A stretch of 46,670 nucleotides of DNA from DAOUAJ01 sp034433615 (GCA_034433615.1 DAOUAJ010000358.1:1-46670); one strand, 5' to 3'. Shown: positions 8,655 to 16,545, counted from the first letter of the stretch. Translations and numbers: made by a program. Notes: generated by a model not told the origin, from the sequence alone.

Positions 8655-9248
8655 ATGAGCATAGAGCATCCCAAAAATCCCAAAAATACGATTCAGCCCA
8701 CCCATCGCCATGACCGGCTGCAAACGCATCCCAGCGATGGCCCCTGGAACTCGTTGCAGTACATCTGGCGGCACGTTAACCCGTTGCGTGTGGTCGTCAA
8801 CTTTCTGATCATCTATGGCTGCCGGTTCTTACCCTGGCTGGAGCTGAAGAATCGGCTCTATCGGCTGACAGGTATGCGGGTGGGCGATCACACCTCTTTC
8901 GCTTTGATGGCCATGGTGGACGTATTCTTCCCGGAGGAGATTTCCGTAGGCTCAAACACGATTGTCGGCTATAACACGACCATCCTGGGTCACGAGTACC
9001 TGCTCAATGAATGGCGGCGCGGCCCGGTGGTCATCGGAGATAACGTCACCATCGGGGCCAACTGCACAATCTTGCCCGGCGTGGTCATCGGTGATGGCGC
9101 GGTGGTCTCGGCCATGAGCCTGGTCAACCGTGATGTGCCGCCGGGGGCGCGGGTGGGTGGTGTGCCTATCCGGCCGCTAGGCCAGGCATCCGCGTCGCCG
9201 TTTGAAGGGGAGGAGAGATGGGAGAAGAAGATCGAGTCGGACTGTTGA
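8655..9248 (+). CDS. Hexapeptide-repeat acyltransferase (left-handed beta-helix)
   Basis: The C-terminal half carries hexapeptide repeats (ISVGSNTIVGYNT, VVIGDNVTIGANCTILPG, VVIGDGAVVSAMSLV) and ends with a GVPIRPLG motif, as in WbbJ/maltose O-acetyltransferase-like enzymes. These trimeric enzymes move acetyl or other acyl groups from CoA to sugars or related acceptors. The acceptor here is unknown. The frame is open to an ATG at 8604, but those 17 codons lie in heptamer-repeat DNA, so I prefer the ATG at 8655 (197 residues). Neither start has a clear SD. The 3' end overlaps the DUF1405 gene by 31 bases. The residues after the hexapeptide core (SPFEGEERWEKK) overlap the next gene's start and may be a late extension. 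Confidence 0.85.
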   Translation: MSIEHPKNPKNTIQPTHRHDRLQTHPSDGPWNSLQYIWRHVNPLRVVVNFLIIYGCRFLPWLELKNRLYRLTGMRVGDHTSFALMAMVDVFFPEEISVGSNTIVGYNTTILGHEYLLNEWRRGPVVIGDNVTIGANCTILPGVVIGDGAVVSAMSLVNRDVPPGARVGGVPIRPLGQASASPFEGEERWEKKIESDC

Positions 9249-10084
9249 TCCGGTTCTTGCAGAGATTACTTTGCCACCCTCTAATCCTAGCCGCGGTGCT
9301 CACTGCGGACACGCTTGGCTTTGTATGGGGGCTTATTTACTGGTACGGGCGACAACTACCCGGCACGCCGGTCTGGGCCTGGCCCTTTGTTCCGGATTGT
9401 CCGTTGTTCGGCCTGGTGGGCGGGTTGGCTCTGCTCCTGATGATAGCCCGGGAGTGGTCGCCCACGGCGCGGCGGTGGGGACGCGTGGTGCTGGCAGCCG
9501 TGGGAGTAGCGTCGCTGTTGCTGTTGGGTGTGGCCAGTATGATGGGCGGCCGGGCCTCGCCTCTGGTATGGGTGCGCTGGCTGGCTACCTACAACAGCAT
9601 GTGGGGGTTGCTGGCGATGCTCTGCCTGATCACCGCGGCCGCGTGGAACCGTCCCCCCAACGGGTTATTGAGCATAGCCGCCATGGGCCAGCTCAAATAC
9701 GGGACGTGGACCGTCTTCGCCTGGCTGGTGTTCTGGTGGAACACTCGCGGCCTCTTCACCTTCGAGAGCATTTTCATGACCGTGACCCACCTCGCCATGA
9801 TCGCCCAGGGGCTGATGCTGTTCACTTACTACCAGCCGTCTCGTCGTGGTACGCTGTTGGCCAGCGGTTGGTTTTTGCTCAGCGATTTCGTTGATTATGG
9901 ATTAGGGCACTACCCGCGATTGCCCAAACAGGTGCCCGTGATCATCATGCAATGGCAGACGATCCTGGTCACTTTCGTCCTGACCGGCGCTTTCTGGTGG
10001 CTGTCTGGACGTCTCATGCCGACCGTTGACCGCCGACGATTGACGGCTGACCGTCGCGGCCGACCGCTGACGGCTGACCGCTGA
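9218..10084 (+). CDS. DUF1405-family integral membrane protein
   Basis: This 288-residue protein has about six hydrophobic helices and matches the DUF1405 (YpjA-like) family: LLCHPLILAAVLTADTLGF near the N-terminus, an internal LKYGTWTVFAWLVFWW block, and DFVDYGLGHYPRLP near the C-terminus. No biochemical function is known for the family. GGGGAGGAGAG directly upstream gives a strong SD for the ATG at 9218, inside the 3' end of the acyltransferase gene. From about residue 268 to the stop, the protein is encoded by a 7-nt tandem array (H5). The natural C-terminus has therefore probably been replaced or extended by repeat DNA, giving a basic tail rich in Arg, Asp, Leu and Thr. Confidence 0.85.
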   Translation: MGEEDRVGLLIRFLQRLLCHPLILAAVLTADTLGFVWGLIYWYGRQLPGTPVWAWPFVPDCPLFGLVGGLALLLMIAREWSPTARRWGRVVLAAVGVASLLLLGVASMMGGRASPLVWVRWLATYNSMWGLLAMLCLITAAAWNRPPNGLLSIAAMGQLKYGTWTVFAWLVFWWNTRGLFTFESIFMTVTHLAMIAQGLMLFTYYQPSRRGTLLASGWFLLSDFVDYGLGHYPRLPKQVPVIIMQWQTILVTFVLTGAFWWLSGRLMPTVDRRRLTADRRGRPLTADR

Positions 10085-10089
10085 CGGCT
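10021..10089 (+). repeat. Heptamer tandem array H5 (GACCGCT/GACGGCT), partly coding
   Basis: From 10021 the DNA reads GACCGTT, GACCGCC, GACGATT, GACGGCT, GACCGTC, GCGGCC, GACCGCT, GACGGCT, GACCGCT, GACGGCT: nine 7-mers and one 6-mer, nearly all starting GAC. The array encodes the last 21 or so residues of the DUF1405 protein and supplies its stop codon. Unlike most others it has no clear inverted arm. Confidence 0.85.
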
Positions 10090-10113
10090 ATTCACTATCG
10101 AGGAGCCCACAGC

Positions 10114-11664
10114 TTGAGCATTGACCCTAAACTTCGGCACTTGCGTGAGATGAAGGCCCAGGCCAAACTGGGCGGCGGTACACAGCGGATCGAACAACAA
10201 CACGCGAAAGGGAAACTGACCGCCCGAGAGCGCCTGGATCTTTTACTGGACAAGGGGAGCTTTCGGGAGATAGACCCCTTCGTCACCCATCGCTGTCATG
10301 ACTTTGGGCTGGATCAGCAGCGCATCCTGGGTGATGGCGTAGTCACCGGTTACGGTACGGTGGATGGACGTTTGGTTTTCGTTTACGCGGACGATTTCAC
10401 CGTCTTCGGTGGCTCTCTTTCAGAAGCGCACGCGGAGAAAGTTTGCAAGATCATGGACCTGGCTGTGAAGAACGGCGCGCCGGTCATTGGACTGAATGAT
10501 TCCGGTGGCGCTCGCATCCAGGAGGGGGTGGTCTCCCTGGCCGGCTACGCTGCGATCTTCCTGCGCAACACGTTGGCCTCAGGTGTCATCCCGCAGATCA
10601 GTGTCATCATGGGGCCATGCGCTGGCGGGGCCGTCTACTCTCCGGCTCTCACCGACTTCATCATCATGGTCAAGGGCACCAGCTATATGTTCGTCACCGG
10701 GCCGGAAGTCGTGAGGACTGTCACCCACGAAGAGGTCTCATTCGAGGAATTGGGCGGCGCGGCAATCCATGCCAGTACCAGCGGTGTGGCTCACTTTATC
10801 GCCGATAGCGAGGAGGACGCCCTTTTCCTGCTACAGAGGCTTCTCAGTTTTCTACCGCAAAACAACCTGGAAGATCCACCTTACATGCCGCCCACCGATG
10901 ATCCGTTACGCATGGACGAGGCGTTAGACCACATTATTCCGGACGAGCCCAACCGCGCCTATGACATGAAAGAGATCATTCACCGCGTTGTGGACGATGG
11001 TTATCTACTGGAGGTGCACGAGCATTTCGCTCAGAACATCATCGTCGGCTTCGCCCGGCTGGGCGGCCACCCGGTGGGGATCGTGGCACAGCAGCCGACC
11101 GTGTTGGCCGGCGTCCTGGACATTGACGCCAGCGTCAAGGCTGCCCGCTTCGTGCGCTTCTGCGATTGCTTCAACATCCCAATCGTGACCTTTGAGGATG
11201 TGCCGGGCTTCATGCCGGGGATCGCCCAGGAGCATGGCGGCATCATCCGTCACGGCGCCAAGTTGCTGTTCGCCTACGCGGAGGCGACAGTGCCTAAGCT
11301 CACGGTGATCACCCGCAAGTCGTACGGGGGCGCGTACTGCGTGATGTCTCCCAAGGCGCTGCGGGGCGATGTGAACCTGGCCTGGCCCACGGCTGAGATC
11401 GCCGTCATGGGACCAGAGGGGGCCGTTAGCATCATCTTCAAACGGGAGATCGCGGCCGCGGCCGATCCAGAGGCCGAACGGGCGCGGTTAGTGGCCGAGT
11501 ACCGTGCCAAGTTTGCCAACCCTTACGTCGCCGCCGCCCGCGGCTACCTGGACGACGTCATCGAGCCGAAGGAAACGCGGCCGCGGCTCATCAATGCTTT
11601 GGAGATGCTGCGCAACAAGCGGGATACCAACCCGCCGAAGAAGCATGGGAATATTCCGCTATAG
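10114..11664 (+). CDS. Acyl-CoA (acetyl/propionyl-CoA) carboxylase carboxyltransferase subunit
   Basis: A 516-residue carboxyltransferase of the PccB/AccD5/MmdA type. Family landmarks are KLTARERLDLLLDKGSF near the N-terminus, the CoA-binding NDSGGARIQEGVVSLAGYA (about 129-147), GPCAGGAVYSPALTDF, the paired HTSGVAHF-like block, and in the second half VPGFMPGIAQEHGGIIRHGA, LTVITRKSYGGAYCVM and EIAVMGPEGAV. It transfers carboxylate from carboxybiotin to acyl-CoA. The start is a TTG at 10114 with GAGGAG eight bases upstream. With the biotin carboxylase and carrier genes that follow it forms a complete three-subunit carboxylase. The substrate may be propionyl- or acetyl-CoA. Confidence 0.94.
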   Translation: MSIDPKLRHLREMKAQAKLGGGTQRIEQQHAKGKLTARERLDLLLDKGSFREIDPFVTHRCHDFGLDQQRILGDGVVTGYGTVDGRLVFVYADDFTVFGGSLSEAHAEKVCKIMDLAVKNGAPVIGLNDSGGARIQEGVVSLAGYAAIFLRNTLASGVIPQISVIMGPCAGGAVYSPALTDFIIMVKGTSYMFVTGPEVVRTVTHEEVSFEELGGAAIHASTSGVAHFIADSEEDALFLLQRLLSFLPQNNLEDPPYMPPTDDPLRMDEALDHIIPDEPNRAYDMKEIIHRVVDDGYLLEVHEHFAQNIIVGFARLGGHPVGIVAQQPTVLAGVLDIDASVKAARFVRFCDCFNIPIVTFEDVPGFMPGIAQEHGGIIRHGAKLLFAYAEATVPKLTVITRKSYGGAYCVMSPKALRGDVNLAWPTAEIAVMGPEGAVSIIFKREIAAAADPEAERARLVAEYRAKFANPYVAAARGYLDDVIEPKETRPRLINALEMLRNKRDTNPPKKHGNIPL

Positions 11665-11738
11665 CCATCAGCTTTCAGCAAAGAAGGATTGAGCGCTGAC
11701 TGCTGAGGGCTAATTGCTGACTGCTGAGAGCTGAGAGC
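11665..11738 (+). repeat. Heptamer element H6 abutting the biotin carboxylase start
   Basis: Six 7-mers run directly into the start codon: GCTGACT, GCTGAGG, GCTAATT, GCTGACT, GCTGAGA, GCTGAGA, then GC-ATG. AGCTTTCAGCA just upstream is an inverted copy of TGCTGAGAGCT (one mismatch), so the spacer can form a hairpin over the ribosome-binding region. GAGAGC is the only SD-like sequence. Confidence 0.8.
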
Positions 11739-13244
11739 ATGTTTCGTAAGGTATTGATTGCTAATCGTGGTGAGATTGCTGTGCGCATTATGCGTGCCTG
11801 TGAGGAGCGCGGCTTGCACACCGTCGCCGTCTATTCCGATGCCGACCGCCAGGCGTTGCACGTGCGCCGTGCTAATGAAGCTTATTACATCGGCCCGGCC
11901 CCGGCGCCTGAAAGTTACCTCCGCATTGACCGCATTCTGGACGTGGCCCGCCGCTCGGGTGCCGAAGCCATTCACCCTGGCTACGGCTTCCTGGCCGAGA
12001 ACCCGGAATTTGCCCAGGCCTGCGCGGATGCGGGGGTAGTTTTCGTCGGCCCGCCGGCCGCGGCTATCGCCGCCATGGGCGATAAAGTGGCTGCCCGTCG
12101 GCGCATGAAGGCGGCGGGCGTGCCCGTTGTGCCGGGGACAGAAGAAGGGCTGTCTGATCAGGAAGCCATCGCTGCAGCTCAGGAGCTAGGGTACCCGGTG
12201 ATGGTCAAGCCGGCAGCCGGGGGCGGGGGCAAGGGGATGCGGCTGGTGCGTCAGGCAGAGGAACTGCCCGCAGCCATGAGAGCCGCCCGACGGGAGGCGA
12301 TGGCATCCTTTGGCGATGATCGCATCTACCTGGAAAAGGTGATCGAAAACGCCCGCCATGTGGAGGTCCAGATCTTGGCCGATACCCATGGCAATGTGGT
12401 CCACCTGGGCGAGCGAGAGTGCTCGATTCAACGCCGGCATCAGAAGTTGATTGAAGAGGCGCCCTCGGTGGCCGTGGATCCCGACCTGCGTCAGCGTATG
12501 GGAGAGGTAGCTGTGCAGGCGGCGCGAGCGGTAGGATACGTGAGCGCTGGGACCATCGAGTTCCTGCTGGATCGGGACGGCAATTTCTATTTCCTGGAGA
12601 TGAACACCCGCCTCCAGGTCGAGCATCCGGTAACGGAGATGGTCACTGGCGTAGACATCGTGAAGGAGCAGCTAGCTATCGCCTCCGGGCGACGTATGCG
12701 CTACCGCCAAGAAGATATCGTGCCCAAGGGTTGGGCGATTGAATGCCGCATCACGGCTGAAGACCCCTATAACGGCTTCCTGCCATCGAGCGGCCGGGTC
12801 GTCATGCTCCAGGAGCCGACGGGGCCAGGGGTGCGCGTGGAGAGCGGCATCTATGAAGGGTTCGAGGTCAGTTTCTACTACGACCCGATGATCGCCAAGC
12901 TGGTCGTATGGGGAGAGACGCGCGCAGAAGCGATCCTGCGCATGCGGCGGGCCTTGCGTGAATACCGGATCGGTGGCATCCGTACCTCCATCCCTTTCCA
13001 TCAGCAGATCATGGACCACACAGAGTTCATCTGGGGCACTTTCGACACGGAGTTCCTGGAACGACGGATGGGAGGCAGCTTGACCCAGCGCTCGAAGCTT
13101 GAAGAGTGGGAACGGGTGGCTGCCATCGCAGCGACGCTGGTGGCTCATGAGCGCGGCCGGCGCGCCGTGATCCTGAGCCACACTTCTAATGGCTCGGCTT
13201 CGTCCTGGAAACAGATAGCCCGGTTAGAGGCCCTGCGACGATAG
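11739..13244 (+). CDS. accC: Biotin carboxylase subunit of acyl-CoA carboxylase
   Basis: This 501-residue protein starts MFRKVLIANRGEIAVRI, the conserved biotin carboxylase N-terminus. The ATP-grasp glycine loop KPAAGGGGKGM is at about 157-167. The catalytic/metal region FLEMNTRLQVEHPVTE is at about 286-300, containing the Glu, Asn and Arg of the active site. RHVEVQILAD and ERECSIQRRHQK are also present. It carboxylates biotin using ATP and bicarbonate. The length fits a stand-alone biotin carboxylase with a short C-terminal tail, not a fused alpha subunit, and the carrier domain is a separate gene 22 bases downstream. The 5' untranslated region is the heptamer array H6. Confidence 0.95.
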   Translation: MFRKVLIANRGEIAVRIMRACEERGLHTVAVYSDADRQALHVRRANEAYYIGPAPAPESYLRIDRILDVARRSGAEAIHPGYGFLAENPEFAQACADAGVVFVGPPAAAIAAMGDKVAARRRMKAAGVPVVPGTEEGLSDQEAIAAAQELGYPVMVKPAAGGGGKGMRLVRQAEELPAAMRAARREAMASFGDDRIYLEKVIENARHVEVQILADTHGNVVHLGERECSIQRRHQKLIEEAPSVAVDPDLRQRMGEVAVQAARAVGYVSAGTIEFLLDRDGNFYFLEMNTRLQVEHPVTEMVTGVDIVKEQLAIASGRRMRYRQEDIVPKGWAIECRITAEDPYNGFLPSSGRVVMLQEPTGPGVRVESGIYEGFEVSFYYDPMIAKLVVWGETRAEAILRMRRALREYRIGGIRTSIPFHQQIMDHTEFIWGTFDTEFLERRMGGSLTQRSKLEEWERVAAIAATLVAHERGRRAVILSHTSNGSASSWKQIARLEALRR

Positions 13245-13266
13245 CCTTTGCGAGGCAAAGACGATC

Positions 13267-13764
13267 TTGAGGTACATAGCCACCATCAGCGGACGCGAGT
13301 TCGCCATTGACCTGGACGACGAGCACCATATCGTGGTTGATGGACAGGTGCTGAATGTGGACATGCAACGCATCGAGTCCTCACAACTTTACTCTTTGCT
13401 GGTGGATCACGTTTCTCATGAAGTGGTGGTGGAGGAGGCGGGGCATGTCTTCCGCGTGATATTGAACGGCGAGCTGTTTGAGGTACGGGTGGAGGACGAA
13501 CGCATGCGCCGGCTGGCCAGAGCCGGCCATCAATTGCCTCCACCTGCTGGCGAGGTTCAGATTAAAGCCCCCATTCCCGGCCTGGTCACGCGCATCCTGG
13601 TAGAACCAGGGCAGGCTGTGTCCGCCGGACAAACGCTGGCCCTGCTGGAGGCCATGAAGATGGAAAATGAGCTGCGTGCTCCCCGGGAAGGCACCGTCAG
13701 CCGCGTGGCGGTGGAGGCCGGCCAGCGGGTAGAGCAGGGGCAGTTGCTGATTACAATTCATTAG
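13267..13764 (+). CDS. Biotin carboxyl carrier protein (biotinyl-domain subunit)
   Basis: This 165-residue protein ends in a biotinyl/lipoyl domain (about 97-165) with the canonical biotinylation site EAMKMENE, Lys131 being the acceptor. The N-terminal 90 residues resemble the BT-type linker domain found in propionyl-CoA carboxylase alpha chains, which docks on the carboxyltransferase. The start is a TTG at 13267, 22 bases after the biotin carboxylase stop. No ATG gives a better fit, since the residues after TTG (RYIATISGREF) already match the family start. It carries carboxybiotin between the two catalytic subunits. Confidence 0.93.
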   Translation: MRYIATISGREFAIDLDDEHHIVVDGQVLNVDMQRIESSQLYSLLVDHVSHEVVVEEAGHVFRVILNGELFEVRVEDERMRRLARAGHQLPPPAGEVQIKAPIPGLVTRILVEPGQAVSAGQTLALLEAMKMENELRAPREGTVSRVAVEAGQRVEQGQLLITIH

Positions 13765-13821
13765 TGCTGTGGATACTTTCGACTCGGACGGACAAGAGGT
13801 GCCCTCCATCCCCCCTCCTCA

Positions 13822-14619
13822 ATGCTGATAGAGAATTTGATCAAGCAAGCTAAGCGGTTAAAGCTGGGTATGACGATGCCTCCCCCATCCCCCGTACAGC
13901 GTCTGCGCCTGACGTTTGCCCATGGCGAAGCAATCCGCTGGATCTCGCATCTGGATGTTGTCCGGCTGTGGGAGCGGGTACTACGCCGTGCCGGGGTGCC
14001 GGTTGCCTACACTCGCGGTTACAACCCGCAACTACGCATTCAATTCGCTTCAGCGTTACCGACCGGCTGCTTTGGCCGCGCTGAGATGGCTGACCTGTGG
14101 ATGGAGCAGGCTGTGCCGCCGGAGGAGTTCACGCTCCTGGTGCGGGCCGAGTTGCCCCCCGGCATTAAGCTGCTCGACGTGCAGGAAGTGGATCTGTATC
14201 TGCCATCTCTCCAATCTCTGTTGCGATCCGCCGACTGGCGGGTAGCCGTAGGTGCCACAGATATCTCTCAAGAAGAATTGGCGCAGCGCGTAGCTGACCT
14301 TATGACTGCGGAGGAGTTGATGCGGGAACGGCGCCGCCGGGAAGGTCAGCCTGTTCATATCTACGACCTTCGTCCGTTGATCGAGTCGCTGTGGTTAGAG
14401 GGCCAGGACGCGGACGGCCGGCCGGTGCTCCGGATGCGGCTGCGCGCAGAGCCGGGGGCTACCGGCCGCCCCGATGAGGTGCTGGAAGCGCTGGGGCTGG
14501 GGAATCGCCCCAGCCGGATGGAGCGTATCGCGCTGCATTTCGCCGAAAGCGCAACTACCTTTTCAGCCGGGCAACCACGACGACGTGATGGGTATTGGCC
14601 CAGAGAGGCCAGCGGGTGA
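13822..14619 (+). CDS. DUF2344 (radical SAM-linked) family protein
   Basis: The 265-residue product matches the DUF2344/TIGR03936 family, usually fused to or beside a radical SAM protein: RLRLTFAHGEAIRWISHLD, then VPVAYTRGYNPQLRIQFASALPTG, and GRAEMADLWM. No radical SAM partner is adjacent; here it follows the carboxylase genes. The function is unknown; in other bacteria the pair is often near rng and rplU. The true start may be the ATG at 13870 or 13876 because the first residues (MLIENLIKQAKRL) are not part of the family core and lack an SD. The last 65 bases overlap the convergent sortase gene, so the C-terminal tail (PRRRDGYWPREASG) is probably read-through of a lost stop. Confidence 0.82.
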   Translation: MLIENLIKQAKRLKLGMTMPPPSPVQRLRLTFAHGEAIRWISHLDVVRLWERVLRRAGVPVAYTRGYNPQLRIQFASALPTGCFGRAEMADLWMEQAVPPEEFTLLVRAELPPGIKLLDVQEVDLYLPSLQSLLRSADWRVAVGATDISQEELAQRVADLMTAEELMRERRRREGQPVHIYDLRPLIESLWLEGQDADGRPVLRMRLRAEPGATGRPDEVLEALGLGNRPSRMERIALHFAESATTFSAGQPRRRDGYWPREASG

Positions 14620-15313
14620 TCAGTGTCAAAATGGGCTCCTGGGTGGGAGCCATCCACCGGGCATTCTGTCTGCGTTCCTCCTCCGTAGCCCCCACCTCCT
14701 GTAGCAGGAGAACCTGTTCCACCTGATAAGTGTAGCTGCGACCATCGGCCGCATAAAGCTGGATCTCAGAGCCAGGTTTAAGACGCGGCTCCTCGCGATC
14801 AACATCTTGACTGATTGGCTCGAAGACCTTGCCTTTGACGTTATGGTGGCCAGAGATTACGACGTTGCCAGCCTGACCGGGGTTGGCACTGTTGATGTGG
14901 TGCCCGGCCGCGTAATCGGGCATCTGCCACTCGCTGTGCCGCTCCGTGCCCTTACCTACGATACGCCAGCCGATCTCGACGACCGGCACGTCGAGGTTCA
15001 GGGCCGGGATGATCAGGCGGACGGGCGGGCTGTCAGGCGTGGGGGAGGGCGTAGGCTGCGGGCTGCTCGGGGTCGGTGTAGGCGGGGTTAGCGGGGATGG
15101 CGTCGCCGTCGGAAGCGGCGTGGATGTAGGCACGACGGTTGCCTGAGAGGCGGGGGTAGCGGGTATCGGTGTACTTTCTATCTGCTGCCGTTGTGCGTGC
15201 CAAATCCCAATTGCTCCTAAGAGCAGCGTGATGCATACAACGCCTAACGCAATACCCAACCGTATGCGGGAGTCACGGGATAGGCTCATAAACTTCCTAC
15301 CATGCTCGTCCAT
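14555..15313 (-). CDS. Sortase-family protein lacking catalytic Cys and Arg
   Basis: The 252-residue protein has an N-terminal membrane helix (IALGVVCITLLLGAIGI), a Thr/Pro/Ser linker (about 45-95) and a sortase fold: RLIIPALNLDVPVVEIGW, HSEWQMPDYAAGHH, GNVVISGHHN with the catalytic His, and ILTLITRWPLWANTHHVVVVAR (split in the DNA only by codons). In active sortases the TLxTC motif carries the nucleophilic Cys; here the codon is CGC (Arg). The usual Arg in THR is His. The only Cys in the protein is in the membrane helix. The protein is therefore probably not a transpeptidase. It overlaps the upstream Nudix gene by 28 bases and the convergent DUF2344 gene by 65 bases. Confidence 0.88.
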   Translation of the reverse strand: MDEHGRKFMSLSRDSRIRLGIALGVVCITLLLGAIGIWHAQRQQIESTPIPATPASQATVVPTSTPLPTATPSPLTPPTPTPSSPQPTPSPTPDSPPVRLIIPALNLDVPVVEIGWRIVGKGTERHSEWQMPDYAAGHHINSANPGQAGNVVISGHHNVKGKVFEPISQDVDREEPRLKPGSEIQLYAADGRSYTYQVEQVLLLQEVGATEEERRQNARWMAPTQEPILTLITRWPLWANTHHVVVVARLKR

Positions 15314-15813
15314 TTGATCATTAAGCGATCTTCCTCGTCGTAATGGTATCGTCCGAACAGCGGTTGATCGTCTAGGCCCAGAGCCAGAATTTTGGGGAGC
15401 AACTCTGCCAGATCCTCGACCAGGTCATACTCCAGGATGCGCGCCTGCGGCACCCATTCCAGCACCCCTTCCTGCGACGGCCGCACGTCCTGGCTTCGGG
15501 CGCGAGCGGTGAAAACAAACAGCAGAATGCCCGCCTGCGGGTCGTCCGTATCCACGTTAATGACGGCACGCAGCCGGACATCCTCCACTGTCAGCCCTGT
15601 CTCTTCGGTCACCTCGCGCACGGCCGCGCTGAAGATGTCCTCATCCCGCTCGACGTGGCCCCCTACGCCGTTGTAGCGGTTGGGCCAAATGGGCTTCGTG
15701 GGCGCGCCTTTGAGCAAAAGCACGTCAGTTCCGTAGGTGACAAAGCACAGGGTGCGAGGAACCACATGGTATCGGCCCTGGCTCTTGTCTACACCCTGAT
15801 CTTGCCTGCCCAT
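15286..15813 (-). CDS. Nudix hydrolase (8-oxo-dGTP/MutT-like)
   Basis: A 175-residue cytoplasmic protein with a perfect Nudix box at about 51-73: GGHVERDEDIFSAA followed by VREVTEETGL, supplying the Glu residues that bind Mg. Nudix enzymes split nucleoside diphosphates linked to another group; MutT-like cleaning of oxidised nucleotides is the usual guess for this subgroup (RTLCFVTYGTDVLLLKGAPT at the N-terminus). It is the first of two adjacent Nudix genes on this strand and overlaps the sortase-like gene, so the two are probably co-translated. The start could be internal, since the first dozen residues are not conserved in the family. Confidence 0.9.
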   Translation of the reverse strand: MGRQDQGVDKSQGRYHVVPRTLCFVTYGTDVLLLKGAPTKPIWPNRYNGVGGHVERDEDIFSAAVREVTEETGLTVEDVRLRAVINVDTDDPQAGILLFVFTARARSQDVRPSQEGVLEWVPQARILEYDLVEDLAELLPKILALGLDDQPLFGRYHYDEEDRLMIKWTSMVGSL

Positions 15814-15837
15814 GAGAGGGTAGCCTTTCTTTATGGC

Positions 15838-16524
15838 TCACCAGGCACCGGTTTGCCTGCCCTGGCCGGGCAGGCCAGGGAAACCGGTGCCTAGTAGGCC
15901 AGAGCGGGCCAGCAGCGCGGCAAAAAAGCGCGCTGTGCCGGTAGGGCGCAGCGTGGCCTCACGCGGGATCAACTCTGCCTCCCAGAGGCGCGCGCCTTCG
16001 GCCAGCAGTTGGTCCAACGTGGCAGAATGGGTCAAGGAACGGGCAATCTGGGCTGGCTGTAGCCCCAGCAGCGCGGGGATCTCAGCGCCCGGTGAGAGGG
16101 GTGGGATGGCGCGAGCTCGGAAGGCTAGGCCTAAAAAGGGGACGGACACAGTGCCAGAGCCACGGCGGTTGGGCAGATCGAAGCAATCCCGCCACACGAA
16201 CCAGGGGCGCACGGGTTCGTCCCAGACCAAAGCCAACGGTTGTAGCCGGCCATCAAGCAGACATTCCTGCGTCGGCCCGGCGTCCCTCAGCTCGATCCGA
16301 CAGCCGGCCTCCTCCAGCGCCTCGCGCGTGACCGTTTCTGCCCAGGTCTCGCCCGGATCCTGGTGGCCCCCGATGCCGATATAACGCAAGGTCCAATGGC
16401 CGTTCTGTTGGGTCCACTGGAAGCGCGGCTCCACAGCGAAGAGGTAGAGGCCATCATGCTCCAGGATCAGGCCAGAGGTGATGTGCCCGCCGGGCTCCAG
16501 CAGATCAGTCAGACGTACACTCAC
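15838..16524 (-). CDS. Nudix hydrolase, second paralogue
   Basis: From the GTG at 16524 the product is 228 residues. The Nudix box GGHQDPGETWAETV followed by TREALEEAG is at about 53-75. The upstream frame is open to 16677, but that extension runs through heptamer DNA (H7) and over the acylphosphatase gene. AGGAGA lies about six bases before the GTG, so 16524 is preferred. The C-terminal half (LIPREATLRPTGTARFFAAL) is longer than in a minimal Nudix protein and is not assigned. The last 17 or so residues (Gly/Pro/Gln-rich) are encoded by a 50-bp palindromic repeat (15843-15892), apparently acquired by insertion. Substrate unknown. Confidence 0.82.
   Translation of the reverse strand: MSVRLTDLLEPGGHITSGLILEHDGLYLFAVEPRFQWTQQNGHWTLRYIGIGGHQDPGETWAETVTREALEEAGCRIELRDAGPTQECLLDGRLQPLALVWDEPVRPWFVWRDCFDLPNRRGSGTVSVPFLGLAFRARAIPPLSPGAEIPALLGLQPAQIARSLTHSATLDQLLAEGARLWEAELIPREATLRPTGTARFFAALLARSGLLGTGFPGLPGQGRQTGAW
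15843..15892. repeat. Palindromic repeat with R-core inside the Nudix gene 3' end
   Basis: Perfect 12-bp arms AGGCACCGGTTT (15843-15854) and AAACCGGTGCCT (15881-15892) enclose an R palindrome GCCTGCCCTGGCCGGGCAGG plus CCAGGG (15855-15880). The DNA is translated as the C-terminus of the Nudix protein. Confidence 0.8.
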
Positions 16525-16545
16525 GAGGGTCTCCTGCGACGAGCT

